This document shows, one piece after another, positions 16,397 through 24,280 of a stretch of DNA of 44,997 nt. Numbering within the stretch: position 1 is the stretch's first letter; each line of letters starts with the position of its first letter. Location: positions 1-44,997 of the forward strand of contig CAMWNK010000007.1 in the NCBI GenBank assembly GCA_947175555.1, written 5' to 3'. A model generated the notes under the pieces. That model was given only the letters and a program-made list of their open reading frames with translations, was not told the origin of the DNA and searched no databases. The stretch comes from an uncultured Clostridia bacterium. Its GTDB lineage: Bacteria > Bacillota > Clostridia > Christensenellales > UBA3700. The position numbers were made by a program, and so were the translations under genes.

Positions 16397-16865
16397 GCGC
16401 ATAGCCGTACTCGGCGCGGATAAGAGACTGAGCGCGTCTATAGCTAAGCGCATTGCCAAGGCGACGGGACTTGAGTATATGGACCTTGACGGCTATATCA
16501 GATACAGTCTCGGCGGGCTTACTCCCTATCAGGTGTTACGCAGGAGCGACGCCGACTATCTTAGGCGCAGGATACGCGACTGTATCGAGGATGCGGCAAG
16601 TTTCGAGGGCGTTGTGATAGCGGCGTGTCCGCTCATATTCACCGTCGGCGCGGACATGCTTACCTGCAGCTGTATGTGCTTTATGAGCGAGGGGAGCTAT
16701 GACGATATCGGCTCCGATGTCTCGCTGATGCTGCGGATAGCGGATAGAGCAGTGATTGAGAATAATATAGAGGCGGCGCGCGCGGCAAGTATTCCGCTAA
16801 GGCGCGGGCGCGATGGATATGCGGAAGAGATAGGTAAGGTATTGGAGGTTTTAATCAATGGCTGA
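16386..16865 (+). CDS. Degenerate shikimate-kinase-like P-loop protein
   Basis: 159 residues. The order of elements follows shikimate kinase: a beta strand and loop (IAVLGADKRLSASIAKRIAK), YMDLDGYIRYSLGG like the DTDxxIE segment, a helix VLRRSDADYLRRRI and VVIAACP in the place of VVxxGGG. The Walker A GxxxxGK[ST] is absent (GADKRLSAS), so ATP binding is doubtful. It overlaps the MBL gene by 11 bp and the next kinase-like gene by 8 bp, so translation is probably coupled. It may be a regulatory or structural relic. Confidence 0.5.
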   Translation: MLPERIAVLGADKRLSASIAKRIAKATGLEYMDLDGYIRYSLGGLTPYQVLRRSDADYLRRRIRDCIEDAASFEGVVIAACPLIFTVGADMLTCSCMCFMSEGSYDDIGSDVSLMLRIADRAVIENNIEAARAASIPLRRGRDGYAEEIGKVLEVLING

Positions 16866-17694
16866 GTTCGACGTTGAAGTTGTAGGCAAGATAGGCTCTA
16901 TGGCTCTTGTCAATCGCGACTTCAACGATATCAATTATAATATATTGGCATTTGTCTCTCGGCAGCTTAGGCCGGGCATGATATGGGTGAGCAGCGGAGC
17001 TACGGAGATAGGTCGCATAGATTACGTGCGCCGCACGGGACACGAGCTCGGCGACGACGAGCAGCTCAACAAGGTGGATTATTCCGCTCAGGGGCAGGCG
17101 ATATTGATGCAGGAGTACCGCAAGTACGTCAATCCGCTGTACGGCGTGAGACAGGTGCTTGTGGAGCATCAGCACTTCAATAACGAGGCGAAAAGAGAGC
17201 TTCTCAAGTCCATGTTATTGCGCTGTCCCGCGCAAGGTGCGGTGCCTATAGTCAATTACAACGATCCTCTTTCCAGCGACGAGATAGTCAAGCTGGAGAT
17301 ACGCGCGCTCACGCAGGGCGGCATGGAAGAGAGCAGGCTCGTGCACTGCGTAGACAACGATGAGACTGCGTCTCAGATAGCGTGTCTTGTCAAGTGCCGC
17401 AGGCTGATAATTTTCACGAGCACGCTGGGCATATACGCCACCGCGGGAGACGAGTCCACGCTCATCAAGGATATATCGGGCAAAGACTTGTACGAGGTAG
17501 TAGACAATATCACCGCATGTCAGAGCGCGTGCGTGGGCAGCAGCCGCAAGGGCGCGGCGGGAGCCAAGGCTAAACTTGAGTATATCAAGTCGCCTGTTAT
17601 GAACGGTACCGAGGTGTATATCGCATCTCCCAAGTACCGTATAGAGGATGTTTTTTCGGGCAAAGCGCCCTGTACGAGGATAGGAGTGAGGTAA
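16858..17694 (+). CDS. Amino-acid-kinase fold protein, glutamate-5-kinase-like
   Basis: 278 residues covering the catalytic fold without the C-terminal PUA domain of many ProB proteins. Visible pieces: VVGKIGSMAL (first strand and Gly loop), VSSGATEIGR (like the VSSGAIAAG of ProB), QVLVEHQHF, VPIVNYND (PI-NEND in ProB), CVDNDETASQIACLVKC and FTSTLGIYA. The resemblance to ProB is real but key positions differ (N-END to NYND, KVGSS to KIGSM), so a different acid substrate is possible. No proA lies nearby. It overlaps the upstream gene by 8 bp and ends 3 bp before the alpha-galactosidase. Confidence 0.65.
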   Translation: MAEFDVEVVGKIGSMALVNRDFNDINYNILAFVSRQLRPGMIWVSSGATEIGRIDYVRRTGHELGDDEQLNKVDYSAQGQAILMQEYRKYVNPLYGVRQVLVEHQHFNNEAKRELLKSMLLRCPAQGAVPIVNYNDPLSSDEIVKLEIRALTQGGMEESRLVHCVDNDETASQIACLVKCRRLIIFTSTLGIYATAGDESTLIKDISGKDLYEVVDNITACQSACVGSSRKGAAGAKAKLEYIKSPVMNGTEVYIASPKYRIEDVFSGKAPCTRIGVR

Positions 17695-17697
17695 GAG

Positions 17698-19335
17698 ATG
17701 ATAGACGTATTGTATGAAGTAGACGGACAGCTTCGCCATATAAGCGGCGCGACCAGCAACGACGACTTGGGCATCACTGCGGACAAGTCGCAGGGCGTCA
17801 AGGTGGTCGTGGAGGCGTATAAGCCTTTGCGCATAATCAGCGCCACGTTCAAGCGCGGCTGGGATTATGACGCGGACTGCAAGATTATGGTCAACGGCTA
17901 TCAGTCTTGGACGGACACTCGCGAGTATTCCATAGACGAGAAGATGCCCGACATCGGCAAGTTTTACAGATACTTTTTCGGCAAGCCCTTCCGCGCGTCG
18001 GGCGATTATGCGATAGCTCATTACAATGGGCGCAAGGGCTTTTTCCACGGCGTGTCCTATAGCTATATCAGGCAGAAGGATAGATATACGCTTTTCGGCT
18101 CGCTCAACGAGCGGACAGGCTATACCTTCATGTATTTCGATGTCAAGCAGAGCTTGATTACTTTCGTCAAGGACGTCGAGGGCGTTACTATAGAGGGCGA
18201 GTACGTGCTCTTTAACGTGAAAAGGTATACGGGCGAGTGCAACGAGGTATTCGACGCATGGTTCAAGGATATGGAAGTCCCCGCTCCCCGAGCAAAGCAT
18301 GCCTGCGGCTACACATCTTGGTACAATTACTATACCAATATCAGCGAGGAGATAATCAATAGGGATATCGATTCCTTCATCTCATCCGACGTCAAGATAG
18401 ACATCTTCCAGATAGACGACGGATATCAGACTTGCGTCGGCGACTGGCTGTCGCTCAAGCCTACTTTCAACGGCGGTATGCGCAGGATAGTAGATAAGCT
18501 GCACGGCGCGGGTATCAAGGCGGGATTATGGCTTGCGCCTTTTTCTGCGCATAAGCGTTCCGAGCTTGCGCTCAATCACCCCGATTGGCTGCTTCGCGAT
18601 ACTAAGGGCAAGCCCGTATCGGGCGGCTATAATTGGGGCGGCTTTTACGCCTTGGATATCTATAATCCCGATGTCCGCGATTATCTCAAGAAGGTATTCG
18701 ACACCGTGCTCAACGAGTGGGGCTTCGACATGGTCAAGCTCGACTTCCTCTACAACTGCTGTCAGATACCCGCGCACAATAAGTCGCGCGGCGAGATAAT
18801 GTGCGACGGCATGGACTTGATACGCGAGCTTGTGGGGGATAAGGAAGTGCTCGGTTGCGGCGTCCCGATGTGGCCTGCGTTCGGCAAGGTGGATTACTGC
18901 CGTATAGGCGCGGATATGAATTTGCGTTGGAATGAAACGCGCGCCGAGAAGAAGATGCACAGAGAGCGCGTCTCCACTCCCAACAACGTCAATAATTCTA
19001 TCTTCCGCCGTCAGCTCGACGGCAGGGCGTTCGTCAACGATCCCGACGTGATTTTGATTAGAGATCACAATATCCGTATGAGCGATGAGCAGCGCAAGCT
19101 GATAGCCCGCATCAACAAGATGTTCGGCAATCTGATATTCGTATCCGACGACGTGTCGAGGTATAGTAAGGAGCAGTGGCAGACCTACAAGTACGCCACA
19201 GACGGCATGCCTGTTACTATCAAGCAGGCGTATTATCTCGGCAAGAAAGATATTTACGTCTCATACGTGGAGGACGGCAAGGATAAGGAGCTTATATTCG
19301 ACGTTACTTCGGGCGTAATTATGCGCGATAAATAA
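17698..19335 (+). CDS. Alpha-galactosidase, glycoside hydrolase family 36
   Basis: 545 residues. The N-terminal beta-sandwich (with NGYQSWTDTREY) leads to the GH36 TIM barrel from ~residue 200: CGYTSWYNYYTNISEE, IFQIDDGYQ, AGLWLAPFSA, HPDWLLRD. D349 in MVKLDFLY is the expected nucleophile and D406 in CRIGADMNLRW the expected acid/base. There is no signal peptide, so it acts in the cytoplasm on sugars imported by the MFS protein at the start of the operon. At 545 residues it is shorter than the ~700-residue GH36 enzymes but carries the full barrel. ATG 17698 follows GGTAAGAG. Confidence 0.92.
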   Translation: MIDVLYEVDGQLRHISGATSNDDLGITADKSQGVKVVVEAYKPLRIISATFKRGWDYDADCKIMVNGYQSWTDTREYSIDEKMPDIGKFYRYFFGKPFRASGDYAIAHYNGRKGFFHGVSYSYIRQKDRYTLFGSLNERTGYTFMYFDVKQSLITFVKDVEGVTIEGEYVLFNVKRYTGECNEVFDAWFKDMEVPAPRAKHACGYTSWYNYYTNISEEIINRDIDSFISSDVKIDIFQIDDGYQTCVGDWLSLKPTFNGGMRRIVDKLHGAGIKAGLWLAPFSAHKRSELALNHPDWLLRDTKGKPVSGGYNWGGFYALDIYNPDVRDYLKKVFDTVLNEWGFDMVKLDFLYNCCQIPAHNKSRGEIMCDGMDLIRELVGDKEVLGCGVPMWPAFGKVDYCRIGADMNLRWNETRAEKKMHRERVSTPNNVNNSIFRRQLDGRAFVNDPDVILIRDHNIRMSDEQRKLIARINKMFGNLIFVSDDVSRYSKEQWQTYKYATDGMPVTIKQAYYLGKKDIYVSYVEDGKDKELIFDVTSGVIMRDK

Positions 19336-19389
19336 TGCGCTATTGCAATTATAAATTATCGCGCTACCATACGTAGCTTACACTGATTG

Positions 19390-19411
19390 AGACGGGTTTA
19401 TCCCGTCTTTA
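19390..19411 (+). terminator. Terminator of the galactoside operon
   Basis: AGACGGG, short loop, CCCGTCT then TTTAAT, 55 bp after the alpha-galactosidase stop. Confidence 0.75.
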
Positions 19412-19447
19412 ATCATATTATAAATCGATAATGATTACTGATTTTGC

Positions 19448-19476
19448 TTGACAACTATATATCGAGCGTATACAAT
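19448..19476 (+). promoter_or_regulatory. Consensus promoter placing the start of transcription on the fur/perR ATG
   Basis: TTGACA (19448-19453), 17-bp spacer, TACAAT (19471-19476), then only ATCGGT before ATG 19483. There is no Shine-Dalgarno. The normal +1 falls on or within a base of the A of ATG, so the mRNA is predicted to be leaderless. Confidence 0.75.
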
Positions 19477-19482
19477 ATCGGT

Positions 19483-19881
19483 ATGAAGACCAATCGTTCC
19501 GTTCAGCGAGATACAGTATACGACGTGCTTAGGGGCACTAAGTCGCATCCTACCGCAGAGTGGATTTACGAGGAGTGCCGCAGGCGTATGCCCAATATCA
19601 GCAAGGGTACCGTCTATCGCAATCTTGCCTTGCTCGTCAAGCGCGGAGACGTGATTAAGGTGAGCGGAGACTTCGAGAGCGCGCATTACGATGCGGACGT
19701 GTCGTTGCACGCTCACGCCGTATGCAGCGTGTGCGGCGCGGTTGATGACTGCACTGTCTCTAAGCAGTTGCAAGACGCCTTGCTCAAGGAGAAGGAGAGC
19801 GGCGGCTATAGCGGCTACGGCGTTACGTTCAATCACGTGTGCGAAAGATGCCGCGCTTCAATTTTGGATATCAAACAATAA
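19483..19881 (+). CDS. Fur/PerR family metalloregulator
   Basis: 132 residues. ATG 19483 is chosen because the consensus promoter ends at 19476; an upstream in-frame TTG lies inside the promoter. The winged-helix part is clear (HPTAEWIYEECRRRMPNISK, GTVYRNLALLVKRGDVIKV). The metal part has AHYDADVSLHAHAVCSVCGA and CERCR, the two CxxC pairs of the structural Zn site plus His/Asp sensor ligands as in PerR/Fur. It lies 38 bp before a rubrerythrin gene, so a PerR-like peroxide-sensing role is likely. The FESAHYD segment fits the PerR-type regulatory site. Confidence 0.92.
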   Translation: MKTNRSVQRDTVYDVLRGTKSHPTAEWIYEECRRRMPNISKGTVYRNLALLVKRGDVIKVSGDFESAHYDADVSLHAHAVCSVCGAVDDCTVSKQLQDALLKEKESGGYSGYGVTFNHVCERCRASILDIKQ

Positions 19882-19919
19882 TTGCCGCTTAAGGCAAACA
19901 CAACGGAGGTATAATTATT

Positions 19920-20459
19920 ATGGCAAAATTCGTATGTACCGTATGCGGTTACGTTCACGAGGGAGACAGCGCGCCCGCAGTCTGCCCCGTATGCAAGGCT
20001 ACTACTTTCAAGAGCATGGCGGAGAGCAAGGGTTATGCTTGCGAGCACGAGGTAGGCGTTGCCAAGGATTTGGATAAGCGCATCGTCGACGACCTTATCG
20101 CCAACTTCAACGGCGAGTGCAGCGAGGTAGGCATGTATTTGGCTATGTCCCGTCAGGCGGACAGAGAGGGTTATCCCGAGATAGCCGAGGCTTATAAGAG
20201 ATACGCCTTTGAAGAGGCGGAGCACGCAGCTAAGTTTGCAGAGTTGCTCGGCAACGTTCTCACTTCCAGCACGGCTACCAATCTCAAGATGCGTATGGAC
20301 GCCGAGGCAGGCGCTTGCGCAGGTAAGCTCGCTACGGCTAAACTTGCCAAGGAGCTCGGCTACGACGCAGTGCACGACACCGTTCACGAGATGGCTAAGG
20401 ACGAGGCTCGCCACGGCGCAGGCTTTACAGGTCTTTACAACAGGTATTTCAATAAGTAA
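19920..20459 (+). CDS. Reverse rubrerythrin (rubredoxin domain first)
   Basis: 179 residues. Residues ~1-37 are the rubredoxin Fe(Cys)4 domain ([20 protein letters not shown]). Residues ~48-179 are the ferritin-like diiron domain ([35 protein letters not shown]). This order is that of reverse rubrerythrins, which act as NADH-linked peroxidases in clostridia. CGGAGG precedes ATG 19920. It sits directly behind the Fur/PerR gene, probably in one transcript, giving a peroxide-response pair. Confidence 0.95.
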   Translation: MAKFVCTVCGYVHEGDSAPAVCPVCKATTFKSMAESKGYACEHEVGVAKDLDKRIVDDLIANFNGECSEVGMYLAMSRQADREGYPEIAEAYKRYAFEEAEHAAKFAELLGNVLTSSTATNLKMRMDAEAGACAGKLATAKLAKELGYDAVHDTVHEMAKDEARHGAGFTGLYNRYFNK

Positions 20460-20483
20460 TACATATTTGTTCGACATGTGCAG

Positions 20484-20507
20484 GGCGCGGAGTTATCCGC
20501 GCCTTTT
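20484..20507 (+). terminator. Terminator after reverse rubrerythrin
   Basis: GGCGCGGA, loop GTTA, TCCGCGCC, then TTTT. Confidence 0.85.
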
Positions 20508-20564
20508 GCCTTGATGCGGCTGCGTTTAATCACCGTATTGTCCATAATTTGACTTTCTATTGTA

Positions 20565-20593
20565 TTTACAGCCAATGCCTTGCGTGCTATAAT
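20565..20593 (+). promoter_or_regulatory. Promoter of the LRR lipoprotein gene
   Basis: TTTACA (20565-20570), 17-bp spacer, TATAAT (20588-20593), 32 bp before ATG 20626. Confidence 0.7.
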
Positions 20594-20625
20594 TATTATA
20601 AGAATTAATATATTCGGGGAAAGTT

Positions 20626-22350
20626 ATGAAGAGCAGACTTAAGATAATTACAGTTGTCGCCGTAATCGCCGTATTGTGCGTATTCCTATTTGTCGCGTGC
20701 GATAAGGGCGAGGGCGCCGCGCCGATTACTTATACCGAGGACGGCGTTACCTATACCTATGACTCCGCGCTCGGCGGATTCAAGGTGAGCGCGTTCGAGC
20801 TTGGAGAGGTCAAAGATATATCTTTGCGCGCTACCGTTGCTACCGACAGCATGACGGCGGACGTCGTGGAGATATCGGACGAAGTGTTCGCCATGTCGGA
20901 TATTACCTCTATCGCCATTCCCGCTACGGTATCGAGGATAGGCGACAGCGCGTTCAAGCACTGTGGTCTGCTCAATTCGGTTAGCGTAGCTCAAGGTTCT
21001 TCGCTCAAGTCGATAGGCGATTATTCCTTTGCATTTTGCAAGAGTCTTTCTTCTTTTGATTTCGGTTTGGACGGCTCGCTTACGTCCATAGGCGCATGCG
21101 CTTTCAGAGGTTGCGCCGCGCTTAGCGAGATATCTATTGCCAAGACCGTTACGTCTGTGGGCGAGTACGCTTTTTCCGACTGCATGATATTGGACATTTA
21201 TCTTGTCGAGCAGCCAGGCGTAGTCGAGGGTTACATCTCCCAAGGCGGCTGGAGCAGCGTGTGGAATAAGGACGGCGGAGCTGCTGTATACGGCGTATAC
21301 GATTATCTTATGCTCAAGGAGTACGACTCTTACGGATACAGCACGTTTACCGTGGTAGGCTATCTCAAGGATAAGGCTCACAGCTCAGACGTAGTCATCC
21401 CCGGACACATCGACGGCGTTACCGTCGATAGCATTGCGGCGGGAGCTTTTTCGGGCAGCGGCATCACTTCGCTCGTCGTACCTGCCAGCATTTCCGAGAT
21501 AGGCAGCGGAGTGCTTCTCAACTGCAATGCCGAAGTATATTGCGACGCCGCCGAGGAGTCCCGCGGCTGGGTAGAGGGCTGGGAGTGCGGCAACAGCGTT
21601 ACTTACGGTCATAACAATTTAAGCTATACAGACGGCAATACCGTCATCGATTACGTTACTTACGGCAGCGAGGCGTATATTACGTCTGTTACCAATTCCG
21701 TAGATACAGATTATACTCTTGCCATTCCTTCGCGCTTGGGCGGTTGTGTGGTTACGGGATTCGGCGAGTCGCTCGCCGGCGGCGTATCGGCGTCCACAGT
21801 CATCATTCCCGCGGGCGTAAGGCGCATAGCCGACTATGCTTTCGAGGGCAATACGTCTGTCAAGTCCGTCATATTCGAGGAAGGCTCCGAGTGCAAGAGC
21901 GTGGGTTATATGGCTTTTGCCAATACGGCTATCGAGGGTATACTGCTTCCCGATTCTATAGTCGGTATCCGCAACGCAGCATTCAACGGCACGACTTCTA
22001 TGCGTACGATTTACATCGGCAAGGGCGTAACGTTTATCGGAGATAAGGCTTTCACGGGCAGCTCGGTAGCTTATATCTTCAATGCGTCCGACGCCTATTG
22101 CGGCAATATCGATGGCGTAGATAATGCCGAAGTTATTTGCGGCGCGACTGTCGTTAATGCCGATTCTATCGACAGCGTCAAGGGTATTGCAGGCTTTGCA
22201 AGCTATACGTATGCGGTAGCAGGCAATCACGCTTACATCATCAAGAGCGGCGCGTCTTTTATCGGCAACTGCGATGTGGACCTTTCTGTAGCTCCCTACA
22301 TTACCGTAGCGGGCAGAGACTATACGCTTACGGATATCTGCTTGGGCTGA
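20626..22350 (+). CDS. BspA-type leucine-rich-repeat surface lipoprotein
   Basis: 574 residues. The N-terminus is a lipoprotein signal (hydrophobic ~7-23, then FVAC with the lipidated Cys at ~25). The body is made of LRR_5 (BspA/Treponema pallidum-type) repeats with the ITSIxIPxxVxxIGDxAFxxC rhythm, for example TSIAIPATVSRIGDSAFKHC, ASTVIIPAGVRRIADYAFEG and GILLPDSIVGIRNAAFNG, in at least two blocks separated by non-repeat segments. Such proteins sit on the cell surface and mediate adhesion or binding. Translation signals are weak (GGGGAAAG). No sortase motif is present. Confidence 0.88.
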   Translation: MKSRLKIITVVAVIAVLCVFLFVACDKGEGAAPITYTEDGVTYTYDSALGGFKVSAFELGEVKDISLRATVATDSMTADVVEISDEVFAMSDITSIAIPATVSRIGDSAFKHCGLLNSVSVAQGSSLKSIGDYSFAFCKSLSSFDFGLDGSLTSIGACAFRGCAALSEISIAKTVTSVGEYAFSDCMILDIYLVEQPGVVEGYISQGGWSSVWNKDGGAAVYGVYDYLMLKEYDSYGYSTFTVVGYLKDKAHSSDVVIPGHIDGVTVDSIAAGAFSGSGITSLVVPASISEIGSGVLLNCNAEVYCDAAEESRGWVEGWECGNSVTYGHNNLSYTDGNTVIDYVTYGSEAYITSVTNSVDTDYTLAIPSRLGGCVVTGFGESLAGGVSASTVIIPAGVRRIADYAFEGNTSVKSVIFEEGSECKSVGYMAFANTAIEGILLPDSIVGIRNAAFNGTTSMRTIYIGKGVTFIGDKAFTGSSVAYIFNASDAYCGNIDGVDNAEVICGATVVNADSIDSVKGIAGFASYTYAVAGNHAYIIKSGASFIGNCDVDLSVAPYITVAGRDYTLTDICLG

Positions 22351-22381
22351 TTGCGGACTGCGTAATGCGCGTCGGTTATTA

Positions 22382-22410
22382 TTGACACTTTGCCGTCTTT
22401 AGGCTATAAT
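22382..22410 (+). promoter_or_regulatory. Consensus promoter 7 nt before an ATG without SD
   Basis: TTGACA (22382-22387), 17-bp spacer, TATAAT (22405-22410), then TGGTCGT and ATG 22418. A leaderless transcript is predicted. Confidence 0.78.
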
Positions 22411-22417
22411 TGGTCGT

Positions 22418-22948
22418 ATGAGGGATAGACTTAAGCTGAGACATAAGATAGCTACGGGTATCGCCGTTGCGATATATATTGCCTATTTTATTACTTGGGT
22501 TACGCTTGAGGCAACGGGACAGGACAGGGATTTGAGCGGCGGCAAGGCTCACTACTGGGCTTATGCGCTGTGCACCTTGGCGCTTGCGTTTATGCTCTTT
22601 TTGATGTTTAAGCCCGACGCCCCTTTTATCTCACGCAATATCAACGATGGCAATCGCGACCGCTTTATCGCCTTAAGGCGCAATACGCTCGGTATATGTA
22701 TGATAGCCGTGGTTGTTGGTTGCTTCGGTATGGCTATATCTTGGATGATGGGCTTGCGTTTTGCCTATACCACCGCGGGACAGGATTACGACCTCTATAC
22801 CAAGATAGGCATAGTCGAGCTTTTCGGCATACTTATGATGAGCGTTATCGCCGTTACGTGTACGGTATATTTTGTCAAGGCGCGCAGTATACTTATTAAA
22901 GAGACAGCCGCCTCCCATATGCCTAAAGACGGCGATAAGTCAGATTGA
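22418..22948 (+). CDS. Unknown four-helix membrane protein
   Basis: 176 residues, family not recognised. Four transmembrane helices are evident: IATGIAVAIYIAYFITWV, AYALCTLALAFMLFLMF, CMIAVVVGCFGMAISWMMG and LFGILMMSVIAVTCTVYFV. Basic residues at both ends suggest both termini are cytoplasmic. It has its own consensus promoter that leaves no room for a Shine-Dalgarno. It lies between the LRR lipoprotein and tRNA-Asn genes, and context gives no function. Confidence 0.65.
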   Translation: MRDRLKLRHKIATGIAVAIYIAYFITWVTLEATGQDRDLSGGKAHYWAYALCTLALAFMLFLMFKPDAPFISRNINDGNRDRFIALRRNTLGICMIAVVVGCFGMAISWMMGLRFAYTTAGQDYDLYTKIGIVELFGILMMSVIAVTCTVYFVKARSILIKETAASHMPKDGDKSD

Positions 22949-22980
22949 CGGTCATTGCCCGATATTATTAAATAAAACGC

Positions 22981-23009
22981 TTGACAAAGCCCGTCTTTTA
23001 TTATAAGAT
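22981..23009 (+). promoter_or_regulatory. Promoter of tRNA-Asn
   Basis: TTGACA (22981-22986), 17-bp spacer, TAAGAT (23004-23009), about 42 bp before the mature tRNA. Confidence 0.6.
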
Positions 23010-23051
23010 AATATTCGCAATCTACGGATTGCGCAACATATATATAGATAT

Positions 23052-23127
23052 GCCCTTATAGCTCAGTCGGTAGAGCATGCGGCTGTTAACCGCAGTGTCA
23101 TAGGTTCGAGTCCTATTGAGGGCGCCA
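23052..23127 (+). tRNA. tRNA-Asn (GTT)
   Basis: Acceptor GCCCTTA/TGAGGGC, D arm GCTC..GAGC, anticodon stem TGCGG/CCGCA with loop CTGTTAA (anticodon GTT), T arm ATAGG-TTCGAGT-CCTAT, discriminator G and encoded CCA. Confidence 0.96.
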
Positions 23128-23130
23128 AAG

Positions 23131-23166
23131 TCGGCAGATTCGTATTCGGATTTGCCGATTTTTTTT
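23131..23166 (+). terminator. Terminator of tRNA-Asn
   Basis: TCGGCA...TGCCGA with an inner ATTCG pairing, followed by a run of eight T. The stretch 23167-23456 beyond it shows no gene. Confidence 0.85.
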
Positions 23167-23456
23167 GCGATAATCGCGCATTTGTTTAGCAATATTATTT
23201 TATTATAATAACATTATATATGTCATTACCTTCGGTTGCGACATTACTATATCCGAGCAGTCGTTATGGCAGCTTGCTTGATAATAAAGAGCAAGGAAGC
23301 AACTTGATACATAAGCTACTTTTGGAAAATAGATTGAAGATTAAAGAGATTTAATATAAATTATAATACGCGATTCAGCTTAGTAATTGGATAGTCGGAC
23401 TATGTAGCTGCGATTTTTCTTATTACGGCTTATAGGAGCACTTGTATCGGCAGATA

Positions 23457-23485
23457 TTGTCTGTCTTTATTTTTTCTGTTATAAT
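23457..23485 (+). promoter_or_regulatory. Promoter of the acetyltransferase gene
   Basis: TTGTCT (23457-23462), 17-bp spacer, TATAAT (23480-23485). It excludes the longer frame starting at 23442. Confidence 0.7.
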
Positions 23486-23516
23486 AATTATATTACATAT
23501 TATTAATAGGAGCGGT

Positions 23517-24128
23517 ATGAGAGAGTTCGACAAGATGATAGCGGGCAAACTGTACGATCCGTCGGATAGCGAGCTGATGGCTATGCGCATGAGAGCGCGC
23601 AGGCTTGCGGCGGCGTACAATTCTACAGACTGCGAGGACGAGGGCGGCAGGAGAAAAATTCTTTCCGAGCTTTTCGGCGCAGGCGGCGAGAGCGCGGCGG
23701 TGGAGCCGCCTATCAATTTCGATTACGGCTGCAATACCAAGGTTGGCAAGAATTTTTTTGCCAACTTCAATACGGTTATTTTAGACGTTGCTCCCGTAAC
23801 TATAGGGGACAACGTTATGTTCGGTCCCAACGTTACGATAGCTACGCCCGTTCACCCATTGCTTGCCGAGCAGCGCAGGGTGCGCTTGAGACAGGACGGG
23901 ACGCCTTATGACTATGAGTACGCAAAGCCCATCGTCATCGAGGACGACGTATGGCTGGCAAGCGGCGTAACCGTAACGGGCGGAGTTACGATAGGAGCAG
24001 GCTCGGTGATAGGCGCTGGCAGCGTCGTTACTCGAGACATACCCGCAGGCGTAATAGCGGCGGGAGTGCCGTGCAGAGTTATCCGTCTACTGACGCCCGA
24101 GGACGCGCTTGACGACTTTTCCGAATAG
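23517..24128 (+). CDS. Maltose/galactoside O-acetyltransferase-like protein (left-handed beta-helix)
   Basis: 203 residues from ATG 23517, which has AGGAG 5 nt upstream and follows the promoter at 23457-23485. The N-terminal helical domain (MREFDKMIAGKLYDPSDSEL) is the Mac domain of maltose acetyltransferases. Hexapeptide repeats follow: NFNTVILDVAPVTIGDNVMF, GPNVTIATPVHPL (catalytic His), VWLASGVTVTGGVTIGAGSV and the GSVVTRDIPAGVIAAGVPCR end. It transfers acetyl groups from acetyl-CoA to sugars in the cytoplasm. It is encoded alone. Confidence 0.92.
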   Translation: MREFDKMIAGKLYDPSDSELMAMRMRARRLAAAYNSTDCEDEGGRRKILSELFGAGGESAAVEPPINFDYGCNTKVGKNFFANFNTVILDVAPVTIGDNVMFGPNVTIATPVHPLLAEQRRVRLRQDGTPYDYEYAKPIVIEDDVWLASGVTVTGGVTIGAGSVIGAGSVVTRDIPAGVIAAGVPCRVIRLLTPEDALDDFSE

Positions 24129-24217
24129 GGAAAATTATAATGCTGAGTAATACGGGCGTTGCAGCTGCAAGTTTCAGACTTAAAACTTGTAAAAAACTGT
24201 CAATTATGACATTTCGG

Positions 24218-24279
24218 TTGCAAAGGTCGATTTTATTTAGTATAATCTATTATAGTTAACGAAGAGAGGAGGATCTCTT
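24218..24279 (+). promoter_or_regulatory. Promoter and SD-in-loop hairpin of the acidic protein gene
   Basis: TTGCAA (24218-24223), 17-bp spacer, TATAAT (24241-24246). Just before the ATG, AAGAGA (24262-24267) and TCTCTT (24274-24279) form a perfect 6-bp stem whose 6-base loop is GGAGGA, so the Shine-Dalgarno is displayed in a hairpin loop. Confidence 0.65.
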
Positions 24280-24280
24280 T

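Noticed and set aside
17215..18300. 361-codon minus-strand frame
   Set aside because: It lies opposite the kinase-like and GH36 genes, has no promoter or SD, and has a composition typical of antisense frames.
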